A program made the translations under genes and the position numbers. This document shows positions 1 to 8,372 of a DNA stretch of 64,000 nt, one piece after another. Source of the stretch: Streptomyces sp. XD-27 (lineage in GTDB: Bacteria; Actinomycetota; Actinomycetes; Streptomycetales; Streptomycetaceae). Numbering within the stretch: the stretch's first letter is position 1; each line of letters starts with the position of its first letter. The notes beneath the pieces are model-generated. The model was not told the DNA's origin, made no database searches, and saw nothing but the letters and a program-made list of their open reading frames with translations. The stretch spans positions 3,100,001 to 3,164,000 of the forward strand of contig NZ_CP130713.1 of assembly GCF_030553055.1 (NCBI RefSeq). The letters are read 5' to 3'.

Positions 1-120
1 CGCATAGATAGCCCCGGTTGACGTGGCTCACATGGCGCTGAGCAAGGTGAACGGTGCGGAGCACCCCCAAGGCTCCGGCATCTAGGCTCGTAGGAGACGT
101 TCCCGTCAGAGAGGCCCACC

Positions 121-1107
121 GTGGACGACTCCCCGCTCACCCGCGCCGCCGTGCGCGGCGGCCGGGTCGTCGTGCCCCCCGCGCGGGGAGTCGACACGGG
201 ACGCGCGCGGCGCTGGGTGCCGGGCGGGGCGCTCGATGTCGGGCTCACGCTCGGGCCGCTGCGGCGTGGGCCCGGGGATCCGGCGTTCCGGGTCGGTGAG
301 GACGGGGCCGTGTGGCGGGCCAGTCGGACGCCTGCCGGGGCCGGCACGCTGCGCATCGCTGTCGACGGGGACGGGGTCGTCGCCGACGCGTGGGGGCCGG
401 GCGCGGAGTGGTTGCTGGAGCGGGTTCCGGCGCTGTTGGGGGCCGGGGATGATCCCTCCGGGTTCGTGCCGCGGCACCGGCTGGTGCACGAGGCCCACCG
501 GCGGCACCCCGGGCTCCGGCTCTGCCGTACCGGGCTCGTGCTGGAGTCGCTGATCCCGTCGGTGCTGGAGCAGAAGGTGACCAGCGACGAGGCGTACCGG
601 GCCTGGCGGCTGCTGCTCCAGCGGTTCGGGGAGCCCGCGCCGGGGCCCGAGCCGTCCGGGCGGCTGCGGGTCATGCCCGATGCGCGTACGTGGGCGCTGA
701 TTCCCTCGTGGGAGTGGCACAAGGCAGGCGTCGACGGCAAGCGCGCCGCGACCATCCTGCGCGCGGTACGGGCCGCCCGGCGGCTGGAGGAGGCCGCGGC
801 CATGGAGCCTGACGACGCCGCCGCCCGCCTCCAGCTCATCCCCGGCATCGGGCCCTGGACCGCCGCCGAGACCCTGCAACGCAGCAACGGCTGCCCTGAC
901 GCGGTCACCGTCGGTGATCTGCATCTGCCACGGATCGTGGGTTACGCACTCACCGGGCAGCGCGGCGTGGACGACGACGGGATGCTGGAGCTGCTCGCGC
1001 CGTACGCCGGGCAGCGGCACCGGGCCACGCGGCTGATCCTGCTGTCCGGCCGCGTCCCGCCGCGCCGCGCGCCCCGGTTCTCCGTACGCGACTTCCGCGC
1101 GATGTAG
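121..1107 (+). CDS. DNA-3-methyladenine glycosylase-like protein (HhH-GPD)
   Basis: A 328-residue protein that probably excises alkylated bases in base-excision repair. A helix-hairpin-helix of the AlkA/Nth type is visible at about residues 240-248 (IPGIGPWTA), followed by Asp266 in GDLHL, where AlkA-family enzymes carry the catalytic aspartate. The N-terminal 130 residues are less typical and may correspond to the AlkA N-terminal domain. The start is a GTG at 121; an ATG in another frame nearby is not used. No operon partner is visible: the next gene is on the opposite strand. Family assignment is good; substrate preference cannot be read from sequence. Confidence 0.88.
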   Translation: MDDSPLTRAAVRGGRVVVPPARGVDTGRARRWVPGGALDVGLTLGPLRRGPGDPAFRVGEDGAVWRASRTPAGAGTLRIAVDGDGVVADAWGPGAEWLLERVPALLGAGDDPSGFVPRHRLVHEAHRRHPGLRLCRTGLVLESLIPSVLEQKVTSDEAYRAWRLLLQRFGEPAPGPEPSGRLRVMPDARTWALIPSWEWHKAGVDGKRAATILRAVRAARRLEEAAAMEPDDAAARLQLIPGIGPWTAAETLQRSNGCPDAVTVGDLHLPRIVGYALTGQRGVDDDGMLELLAPYAGQRHRATRLILLSGRVPPRRAPRFSVRDFRAM

Positions 1108-1235
1108 TGCCGTCCGGGCGACCGGGGAGAGCCGACGCAAGCCCGCCGCGGGGCCGAATCAGCGCCCGGTAGCCAGGGCCCGCGGGCTCAGAGAGCGCCC
1201 CGTAGCCGGGCCCGGGGCGGAGGCCCGAAGAGCGG

Positions 1236-2336
1236 CTACTGGTCCGACGAGAAGCGCACCGCGCCCGCCGGGATCGACGCGTCGCACCACACCCGTACGC
1301 CGTCGCGCAGTTCGTTGTCCGGGCCCACCAGCGCGCCGTCGCCGACCACCGCGCCGTCCAGCACCGTACGGGCACCGATCCGGGCGCCCGCGCCGACCAG
1401 GGAGTCGCGTACCTGCGCGCCCTCCTCCACGACCGCGCCGGCCAGCACCGTGCTGCCCTCGATCCGGGCGCCCGAGCCGACCTTCGCGTGCGGGCCGATG
1501 ACGGTGCCGCCGGTCAGCTTCGCGTCGCGCGCGACCGTGGCGCTGGACAGGACCAGCCGGTCGCCGCAGCGGCCGGGCACCGCCGGGGACGGGGCGCGGC
1601 CCAGGACCAGGTCGGCGGAGCCGCGGACGAACGCCTGCGGGGTGCCCAGGTCCAGCCAGTACGTGGAGTCGACCAGGCCCTGGAGGTGTCTGCCTGCGGC
1701 GAGGAGGCCGGGGAAGGTCTCGCGTTCGACGGAGACCGGGCGGTCGGCCGGGATGGTGTCGATGACGGACCGGGTGAAGACGTAGGCGCCCGCGTTGATC
1801 TGGTCGGTGACGATCTCCTCGGGCGTCTGGGGCTTCTCCAGGAAGGCGGTCACGCGGCCCGTCGGGTCGGTGGGGACCAGCCCGTACGCGCGCGGGTCGG
1901 TGACCCGCGTCAGGTGGAGGGAGACGTCGGCGCCGCTGGTGCGGTGGGTGTCGACCAGGGCGGGGATGTCGAGGCCGGTGAGGATGTCGCCGTTGAAGAT
2001 CAGGACCGGGTCGTCGGGTCCGGAGCGCAGCCGGGAGGCGACGTTGCGGATCGCGCCGCCGGTGCCCAGCGGCGCGGTCTCGGTGACGTACTCCAGGTGC
2101 AGCCCGAGGGCGGAGCCGTCGCCGAAGTGGGGTTCGAAGACCTCCGCGAGGTAGGACGTGGCGAGGACGACGTGCTCCACGCCGGCGGCGCGGATCCGCG
2201 CCAGCTGGTGGGTGAGGAACGGGACGCCCGCCGCCGGGACCATCGGTTTGGGGGTGTGCACCGTCATCGGGCGCAGCCGGGTGCCTTTGCCGCCGACCAG
2301 GAGGATCGCTTCTGGCGCGTTCGACGCACTTGCCAC
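1236..2336 (-). CDS. Nucleotidyltransferase, mannose-1-phosphate guanylyltransferase-like
   Basis: A 366-residue NDP-sugar pyrophosphorylase. The N-terminal signature GGKGTRLRPMT and the downstream TPKPMVPAAG and FNGDILT motifs are those of sugar-phosphate nucleotidyltransferases; the C-terminal third has the repeated G/A-X-X-I/V pattern of a left-handed beta-helix. The GTG at 2336 is chosen because it places the nucleotide-binding motif about 10 residues from the start; the open frame continues upstream without family resemblance. GDP-mannose is the likely product by similarity to ManC, but NDP-glucose synthesis is possible. It sits beside glycopolymer ligases and a glycosyltransferase, which fits supply of an activated sugar for envelope polysaccharide or glycoprotein. 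Confidence 0.85.
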   Translation of the reverse strand: MASASNAPEAILLVGGKGTRLRPMTVHTPKPMVPAAGVPFLTHQLARIRAAGVEHVVLATSYLAEVFEPHFGDGSALGLHLEYVTETAPLGTGGAIRNVASRLRSGPDDPVLIFNGDILTGLDIPALVDTHRTSGADVSLHLTRVTDPRAYGLVPTDPTGRVTAFLEKPQTPEEIVTDQINAGAYVFTRSVIDTIPADRPVSVERETFPGLLAAGRHLQGLVDSTYWLDLGTPQAFVRGSADLVLGRAPSPAVPGRCGDRLVLSSATVARDAKLTGGTVIGPHAKVGSGARIEGSTVLAGAVVEEGAQVRDSLVGAGARIGARTVLDGAVVGDGALVGPDNELRDGVRVWCDASIPAGAVRFSSDQ

Positions 2337-2409
2337 GTCTTGGTCTCTGCTTCCTGCTGGGGCTCGCCGGGTCGGCGGCCAGTGTATGCAGCCGTCCACC
2401 GGGGTCGGG

Positions 2410-4002
2410 TCAGCGCCCCTGGAGGTCGGCGGCGTTGTTGCGGGCGCTGCCGAGCCTGCTGTACAGCGCGGCGCCGGGGCATTCGGTGACGAAGCCGTCC
2501 CGGTGCCCGGAGATCACCTTGAGCTGGACCCGGGCGCCCTTGCGGTACTTGTTGCTGCCGCCGGAGACCAGGGTGGTGGTGCCCTGCGGGTCGGCCCCGA
2601 ACAGGCCGAGCTTCCAGGCCGTCAGTCGGGCGATGGCCGAGATGGCGGCCTTGGACGGGGCGGTGGAGGTGTAGCTGCCCAGCACGGCGATGCCCATGGT
2701 GTTGCTGTTGAAGCCCATGGTGTGCGCGCCCATGACGGCCTTGGTCACTCCCCCGGCCCGGCCCTCGTAGATGTTTCCGCACTTGTCGACGGCGAAGTTG
2801 TAGCCGAAGTCGCGCCAGCCGCTGCTCTTGACGTGGTAGCGGTAGATGCCGCGCAGCATGGCGGGGGCCTGGGAGCAGGCGTAGCCGTTGCCGGTGGCGC
2901 TGTGGTGGATGAACGCGGCCTTGACCTTCTTGGTGTAGACGTAGCCGCGCTCCCGCAGGCTCTCGTCGGCGCGCCAGCCCGCGCGGGTGATGATGCGCGG
3001 CCGCGGGGCCGCGAAGGGGCGGGCGGAGGTCCGTTCCGCGGGCTCCTCCGGAAGGATGTGGGAGGGGTCGATCTCCGGTTCGGCCGCGCCTTCGGTGCTC
3101 TGGTCCTTGTCGGGCGTCGGGTCCTGGCCGGAGCCGGAGCCGGAGCTGTCGTCGGGCGGGAGGGCCGGTACGTCGCCGAAGATGGCGTCCGGCTCCGGGT
3201 CGCGAACCCGCGAGTCGTCGGCGTCCGCCTCCGGGTCGACGGCCCGCGGGTCGGTGGCGGCCTCGGGGCTCGTGGCGCCCGCCGGGCTGGTCGCGGCCGC
3301 CGGGCCGGTGACGGCCGCACGTCCGGCGGCGCGCGCCTGGGTGCCAGATCCCGCCTGGGTGTCGGCGCCCGCCTGAGTCCCGGTGCCCGCCCGGTCCGTG
3401 GCGCCCACCCGGTCCGTGGCGCCCACCCGGTCCGTGGCCGGTTCCCCGCCCGGGTCGACGAGTTCCAGCCGCAGCCCGGCCGGGAGCGGTCCGGCGGCGC
3501 GCTGGGGGCTGACCCGCACCTGCACCCCGTCCGAGGCGCCGACCCACAGGGGCGCGGTGGCGCCGCGGGTCCGACCCCCGCCCCGCTCGGGCGAGCCGAG
3601 GTCGGGGGCGTCGTCGGAGTGCGCCTGGAGCTGCTGCCACGCGGACCACCGGCCGGTGGCGGAGGAGCGGGTACGGACCTGTACCTGGCCGTGCAGCTCC
3701 CTACCCGCGTCGCGCCAGACGACCCCGACGAGGGAGAACGGCCGTACGTCACGGGCCGCGAGCCCCTGGGGCGCGGTGCCCGCCGCGGCCTCGGGGGCCG
3801 CGCGGTCGGAGTTGCCGCCAAGCGCGGTCAGCGGCAGCGACTGGGTGCTGCCGGGCAGTTCGGCCCCCGCGGGGGCGGCCGCCGGGGCGCTCGCGGGGGC
3901 CGCCCCGGCGAGCGCCGTGAGCGGGATGACGAGGGCGGTCGTACAGGCGACGCCGATCGAGGATGCCAGGAATGCACGCATGTAGTGCATCGTGGACATC
4001 AC
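2410..4002 (-). CDS. Secreted PGRP-family N-acetylmuramoyl-L-alanine amidase
   Basis: A 530-residue exported protein. A signal peptide with a hydrophobic core and an Ala-rich cleavage region is seen in the first 40 residues. The C-terminal 200 residues are a peptidoglycan recognition (amidase 2-like) domain in which all three zinc ligands appear present: His in FIHHSATG, His in SGHRDG and Cys in ECPG. This predicts cleavage of the MurNAc-L-Ala bond rather than simple binding. Between them is a long low-complexity Ala/Thr/Asp/Pro linker with three copies of a 6-residue unit. It starts at 4002, or at the Met one codon later, divergent from the next gene, and lies 73 bp upstream of the nucleotidyltransferase start. 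Confidence 0.88.
   Translation of the reverse strand: MMSTMHYMRAFLASSIGVACTTALVIPLTALAGAAPASAPAAAPAGAELPGSTQSLPLTALGGNSDRAAPEAAAGTAPQGLAARDVRPFSLVGVVWRDAGRELHGQVQVRTRSSATGRWSAWQQLQAHSDDAPDLGSPERGGGRTRGATAPLWVGASDGVQVRVSPQRAAGPLPAGLRLELVDPGGEPATDRVGATDRVGATDRAGTGTQAGADTQAGSGTQARAAGRAAVTGPAAATSPAGATSPEAATDPRAVDPEADADDSRVRDPEPDAIFGDVPALPPDDSSGSGSGQDPTPDKDQSTEGAAEPEIDPSHILPEEPAERTSARPFAAPRPRIITRAGWRADESLRERGYVYTKKVKAAFIHHSATGNGYACSQAPAMLRGIYRYHVKSSGWRDFGYNFAVDKCGNIYEGRAGGVTKAVMGAHTMGFNSNTMGIAVLGSYTSTAPSKAAISAIARLTAWKLGLFGADPQGTTTLVSGGSNKYRKGARVQLKVISGHRDGFVTECPGAALYSRLGSARNNAADLQGR
3385..3438. repeat. Three 18-bp in-frame tandem repeats in amidase linker
   Basis: Three adjacent copies of an 18-bp unit (gcccacccggtccgtggc; the first copy has one G for A) encode three copies of the hexapeptide ATDRVG/ATDRAG on the minus strand. 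The array lies in the linker between signal peptide and catalytic domain and keeps frame, so copy-number change would only alter linker length. Confidence 0.9.
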
Positions 4003-4109
4003 GTCACAACTCTGTCTATTTATAACGATTGTCGCCGGTCCCGCCGATCAGGTGGCCCGGTCGTCCCCATGCCGCACCGCGAGGACCGCCGCCGCGTACC
4101 CTGACGGCG

Positions 4110-4862
4110 ATGAACGCCACCGACCGCACCCCCGCCGACCTGCTGCGATCCGCCCTCGCCGCGGATCCCGGCCGTCCGCTTGTCACCTTCTACGACGACG
4201 CCACCGGCGAACGCGTGGAACTGTCCGTGGCCACCTTCGCCAATTGGGTGGCGAAGACCGCCAACCTGCTCCAGGGCGACCTGGCCGCCGAGCCCGGCGA
4301 CCGGCTGGCGCTGCTGCTGCCCGCGCACTGGCAGACCGCGGTCTGGCTGCTGGCCTGTTCCGCCACCGGCGTCGTCGCGGAGCCGGGCGGCGACCCGGCG
4401 GCGGCCGATCTCGTGGTGAGCGGGCCGGAGACGCTGGACGCGGCGCGCGCCTGCTCCGGGGAGCGGGTGGCCCTGGCGCTGCGCCCGCTGGGCGGGCGGT
4501 TCCCGCAGCCGCCGGAGGGCTTCGTCGACTACGCGGTGGAGGTGCCGGGGCAGGGCGACCGGTTCACCCCGTACGCCCCGGTGGACCCGGACGCGACCGC
4601 ACTCGCGCTGGACGGCCTGGAGCTGACCGGGGCGCAGGTCGTGGAGCGGGCACGGGCCGACGCGGACGCGCGGGGGCTCGGCGCCGGTTCGCGGCTGCTG
4701 TCCGGCCTGCCGTACGACGGCTGGGACGGGCTGTCCGCCGGGCTGTTCGCGCCTCTGGCCGCGGGTGGCTCGGTGGTGCTGTGCCGCAACCTCGACCGGC
4801 TGGGCGAGGACGGGCTGGCCAAGCGGCGGGAGGACGAGCGGGTCACCGCCGTCGCCCTGTGA
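4110..4862 (+). CDS. TIGR03089 family protein (AMP-binding-like)
   Basis: A 250-residue protein of the actinobacterial TIGR03089 family, which resembles the N-terminal part of acyl-CoA synthetases but lacks the full adenylate-forming domain, so catalytic activity is doubtful. The visible text includes the segment around PLVTFYDDATGERVELS and LLPAHWQTAVWLLAC, typical of the adenylation N-lobe. The ATG at 4110 matches family length; the frame runs upstream without resemblance. It is divergent from the amidase gene, with 107 bp between them, and precedes the first LCP gene by 256 bp. Confidence 0.85.
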   Translation: MNATDRTPADLLRSALAADPGRPLVTFYDDATGERVELSVATFANWVAKTANLLQGDLAAEPGDRLALLLPAHWQTAVWLLACSATGVVAEPGGDPAAADLVVSGPETLDAARACSGERVALALRPLGGRFPQPPEGFVDYAVEVPGQGDRFTPYAPVDPDATALALDGLELTGAQVVERARADADARGLGAGSRLLSGLPYDGWDGLSAGLFAPLAAGGSVVLCRNLDRLGEDGLAKRREDERVTAVAL

Positions 4863-4908
4863 CGTCCGGGCGCCGGGCGCCCCGTGAGGCCCCGGCGCCG
4901 ACCGCCGC

Positions 4909-4987
4909 CGCACGCTGATCGCCACCGCGCACTGATCGTCATTGCGCACCGAATTGCGCACCGATCGTCACCGCATGCCGATCGCCT
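4909..4987. repeat. Five imperfect ~17-bp tandem repeats upstream of LCP gene
   Basis: Units begin at 4909, 4926, 4943, 4955 and 4972 and follow the pattern cgcgcactgatcgtcat; the third is shortened to 12 bp. All carry a GATCG or closely related core. The period is close to 1.6 helical turns. The array ends about 130 bp before the first LCP gene and lies in an intergenic interval of 256 bp. Function is unknown; it may be a regulator-binding array or simple slippage. Confidence 0.75.
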
Positions 4988-5005
4988 CCCGTACAACGCC
5001 GCCAC

Positions 5006-5019
5006 GTACAACCTTGTAC
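5006..5019. promoter_or_regulatory. Perfect inverted repeat GTACAA-CC-TTGTAC
   Basis: A perfect 6-2-6 inverted repeat, with an extra half-site (gtacaa) at 4991-4996. It lies 100 bp before the LCP start at 5119, in a position suited to an operator. The binding protein is unknown. Confidence 0.5.
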
Positions 5020-5118
5020 CGCGTTCGTCCGTCTGCTCCTTAAACCGGCGAGCCCTGCACGGCTCCCGGCCCTCGACCGAGGGCTGCGGGGCCGACGGGC
5101 GGGAGGACGGACGCGGAC

Positions 5119-6273
5119 GTGACGACTGACAGCCCTGACCCGGTGGCGCCCCCGGCCCCCTCGGGCCCCTCGGCACCGCCGGCACCGCGGCGCCGCCGCC
5201 GCTGGCCGCGCTGGGTGGCGCTGGGCACCGCGGTGCTGGTGCTGTCCGCCGCCGGAGTCGGCTGGTGGCTGTACGAGCGGCTCGACCGCAACATCACCAC
5301 CGACACCCGCACCGCGCGGCAACTGGAGCGGCACGCGGCCGAGCGCCCGGTGGCCGTGGTGCGCGACGCGCGGAACATCCTGCTGATCGGCTCCGACACC
5401 CGCGGCGGCGCGGGCAACGGCAAGTACGGCCGGGACTCCGGCACCCAGCGCTCGGACACCACCATCCTGCTGCACCTGGCCGCCGACCGGCGCAGCGCGA
5501 CCGCCGTCAGCGTCCCGCGCGATCTGATGGTGGACATCCCCGCCTGCGAGTCGGCGGACGGAGCCTCGCACGCCGCCCGGTTCGCCCAGTTCAACTGGGC
5601 CTTCGAGACCGGCGGCGCGGCCTGCACGATCCGTACGGTCGAGAAGCTGACCGGCATCCGCGTCGACCACCACATGATCGTCGACTTCCGCGGCTTCACG
5701 AGGATGGTGGACGCGGTGGGCGGCGTCGAGCTGTGCCTGAAGGAGCCCGTCGACGACGCCGAGGCCCATCTGCGGCTGCCCGCGGGCCGGCAGACCCTGG
5801 ACGGCGAGGACGCCCTCGGCTACGTACGGGCCCGGTACAGCATCGGCGACGGCAGCGACACCGCGCGGATCGGCCGCCAGCAGGAGTTCCTGGGCGCGCT
5901 GGTGAAGAAGGTGAGCGGCAACGGCGTGCTGCTCAACCCGCGGCGGCTGTACCCGGTGCTCGACGCGGCGACGTCCTCGCTGACCACCGACCCCGGCCTC
6001 GGATCGCTGCGCAAGCTGTACGGTCTGGTCAGCGAGGTGCGGGAGATCCCGGAGGACCGGTTCCGCTTCCTGACCGTGCCGCGCCGGCCGTACACGCAGG
6101 ACGCCAACCGCGACGAGCTGGTGCGGCCGGACGCGGACCGGCTCTTCCGGCAGCTGCGACTGGATGAACCCGTACCGGCGCCCGAAACGGCGGCCACGCG
6201 GGTCGACGACACCGCGGGCAACCGGACACCGAGTCATGTCGGCACCCGCGCGATGGACACCAAGTGCGGGTAA
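5119..6273 (+). CDS. LytR-CpsA-Psr (LCP) family glycopolymer ligase
   Basis: A 384-residue type II membrane protein. A Pro-rich cytoplasmic stretch and a basic RRRRRWPRW segment precede one membrane helix at about residues 32-52; the rest is an extracytoplasmic LCP domain. Family landmarks are present: NILLIGSDTRG, SVPRDLMVDIP, the RTVEKLTGI block, DAVGGVELC and RIGRQQEFL. LCP proteins transfer undecaprenyl-linked polymers (teichoic acid, teichuronic acid or polysaccharide) to peptidoglycan. There is no LytR_C domain in this copy. The GTG at 5119 is preceded by GGGAGG at a rather long spacing of 12 nt. Confidence 0.92.
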   Translation: MTTDSPDPVAPPAPSGPSAPPAPRRRRRWPRWVALGTAVLVLSAAGVGWWLYERLDRNITTDTRTARQLERHAAERPVAVVRDARNILLIGSDTRGGAGNGKYGRDSGTQRSDTTILLHLAADRRSATAVSVPRDLMVDIPACESADGASHAARFAQFNWAFETGGAACTIRTVEKLTGIRVDHHMIVDFRGFTRMVDAVGGVELCLKEPVDDAEAHLRLPAGRQTLDGEDALGYVRARYSIGDGSDTARIGRQQEFLGALVKKVSGNGVLLNPRRLYPVLDAATSSLTTDPGLGSLRKLYGLVSEVREIPEDRFRFLTVPRRPYTQDANRDELVRPDADRLFRQLRLDEPVPAPETAATRVDDTAGNRTPSHVGTRAMDTKCG

Positions 6274-6513
6274 AGCGGGGCAAAAGCGAGCATCGGTCTA
6301 CCGTGCGGATCTCGAAAAGATCTCGAAAGGATTGGGCAGATTGCCCAGTTGTAGGGGAGTGGAATTTGTCACCGACGTCGCTTGACGCTGAACTGGGCGG
6401 ATAGTGTGAGCGCTCCGGTGCGCAAGACCTGGCCGATCGCGCACCAATGAACGACTGACCTGGCGCCTTGAGGGGGAGGCGCCGCGTGGCACCGACGGAG
6501 GACACAGGCGACC

Positions 6514-8271
6514 GTGGACGCGCAAGGCCATGGGCGAGCGGGTGACATCGATCCCGCCGATCAGTGGGTGTTCGACCCGAACACCGGCAGCTATGAGCTG
6601 CGGCTGGACCCCGCTGGGGACCCGGCGCCCGCCTCCGGGAATCAGGACGCCGGGAGACCGGCCGGCACCGGCCGGCGGCGTGCCCGCGCACCCGAGCACA
6701 CCCGGGTGCCCGAGCCGCGCGGCGGTCGCCGCCGGGCGGCCGGAAAAAGCCCCTCCGAGGACGCCGGCGGGCCGAGCGGACCGGGTGGACCCGGCGGGCC
6801 CGGTGGGCCGCCCGGCCGGGCCGGGCGCCGCAAGCCCAAGCCGAAGAGGTCCAAGAAGCGGAAGATCCTTTACTGGACCGGCGGTGTCCTGGCCTTCCTG
6901 CTGGTCGGCACCTCCGTCGCGGCATACCTGATCTACCTGCACCTCAACGGCAACATCACCACGGTCGATGTCGGCGAGAAGAACCCCGCGGTCATCGACG
7001 GCCCCGTCAACATCCTGGTCATCGGCACCGACAAGCGCGACGGCAAGGGCAACAAGGGCTACGGCGACGAGGGCAGCGTGGGCCACGCCGACACCACGAT
7101 CCTCTTCCATGTCTCCGAGGACCGCTCCAACGCCACCGCGCTGTCCATCCCGCGCGACATGATCACCGATATCCCGGAGTGCGAGACCAAGCAGCCGGAC
7201 GGGACGAAGAAGGTCATCCCCGGCAGCACGGGCGTCCGCTTCAACACCAGCCTGGGCCAGTCCGGTCGCGACCCCGGCTGCACCTGGCGGACGGTGGAGA
7301 AGATCACCGGCCTGAACATCAGTCACTTTATGATGGCCGACTTCAACGCGGTCAAGACGATCTCCTCGGCGGTCGGCGGCGTCGACGTGTGCGTGAAGCG
7401 CGACATCGACGACCCCAAGTCGCACCTGAAGCTCAGCAAGGGGAAGCACACGATCGAGGGCGAGGAGGCGCTGGCGTTCGTCCGGACCCGGCACGCCGTC
7501 GGCTACGGCAGCGACCTCGACCGGATCCAGATGCAGCAGCAGTTCCTCAGCGCGATGATGCGCAAGGTGAAGTCCGGCGGCACGCTCACCAGTCCGAAGA
7601 AGCTGTGGAAGCTGTCCAACGCCGCGACCAAGGCGCTCACCGTGGACCCCGGCATAGGCAGTATCGGTAAGCTCAAGGACCTGGCGCAGGACCTGAGCCA
7701 GGTCGACCTCAAGCACGTCACGTTCACCACCGTCCCGGTGGTGGACAACACCGACGGCGCCACCGTGCTGCTGAACAAGGAGAAGGCCGAGCCGCTGTTC
7801 TCCATGGTCAGGGACGACGTGTCGCTGACCGAGGTGAAGAAGCAGCAGAAGGCGCAGAAGGCCAAGGAGGCCGCCCGCCTCAAGGGAACCAAGGCCGATC
7901 CGGCCGACGTCCGAGTGAGGGTACTGAACGGTAGCGGTCAGTTCGGCGCCGCCCAGGACACGGTCGAATGGATGCAGAACGACGAAGGCATGATCCGCTC
8001 CAGCAACGGCGGTAACGCACCGTCGGAGTTGAAGAAGACGACGCTGGAGTACGCGCCCAACCAGGCCGACCAGGCTCGCCGGTTGGCCGCCAGCATGGGC
8101 CTGCCGGGCTCCGCACTGAAGGAAGGCACCAAGGACGCCGACCCCATGGCCGAGATGACGCTGACGCTCGGCGGGGACTTCAAGGGCGCGGGCACGCCCA
8201 TCACCGCGCCGCGCAAGGCGCCGAAGGACATCCAGCGGGTCAACGGCGACGACAAGCTCTGCGCCGGCTGA
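6514..8271 (+). CDS. LCP family protein with C-terminal LytR_C domain
   Basis: A 585-residue LCP protein. Layout: about 115 residues of Gly/Arg/Pro-rich cytoplasmic region, a basic patch (KPKPKRSKKRK), a membrane helix at about residues 120-140, the LCP catalytic domain (NILVIGTDKRD, SIPRDMITDIP, DLDRIQMQQQF), then a Lys-rich spacer and a C-terminal LytR_C-type domain beginning near VRVRVLNGSGQ. The LCP domain is expected to act outside the membrane as a phosphotransferase joining polyprenyl-linked glycans to the wall. The GTG at 6514 has GGAGG 12 nt upstream. It follows the first LCP gene by 240 bp and precedes a third by 101 bp, all on the same strand. Confidence 0.92.
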   Translation: MDAQGHGRAGDIDPADQWVFDPNTGSYELRLDPAGDPAPASGNQDAGRPAGTGRRRARAPEHTRVPEPRGGRRRAAGKSPSEDAGGPSGPGGPGGPGGPPGRAGRRKPKPKRSKKRKILYWTGGVLAFLLVGTSVAAYLIYLHLNGNITTVDVGEKNPAVIDGPVNILVIGTDKRDGKGNKGYGDEGSVGHADTTILFHVSEDRSNATALSIPRDMITDIPECETKQPDGTKKVIPGSTGVRFNTSLGQSGRDPGCTWRTVEKITGLNISHFMMADFNAVKTISSAVGGVDVCVKRDIDDPKSHLKLSKGKHTIEGEEALAFVRTRHAVGYGSDLDRIQMQQQFLSAMMRKVKSGGTLTSPKKLWKLSNAATKALTVDPGIGSIGKLKDLAQDLSQVDLKHVTFTTVPVVDNTDGATVLLNKEKAEPLFSMVRDDVSLTEVKKQQKAQKAKEAARLKGTKADPADVRVRVLNGSGQFGAAQDTVEWMQNDEGMIRSSNGGNAPSELKKTTLEYAPNQADQARRLAASMGLPGSALKEGTKDADPMAEMTLTLGGDFKGAGTPITAPRKAPKDIQRVNGDDKLCAG

Positions 8272-8372
8272 CAAGGCGACCAACGCGACGACGACGCGAC
8301 GAGCACCGGCCGGAGCACGACAGCCCATCGGGCCGGACAGGGCGCACCGCACTCGATAACGGGGGAGGCCCG

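Noticed and set aside
2158..4104. 648-residue plus-strand frame over the amidase
   Set aside because: Antisense shadow of a PGRP amidase with intact zinc ligands; composition is Gly/Val/Arg-rich without motifs.
4884..5129. 81-residue frame across the repeat array before the first LCP gene
   Set aside because: It translates intergenic repeats, has no ribosome site and overlaps the LCP start.
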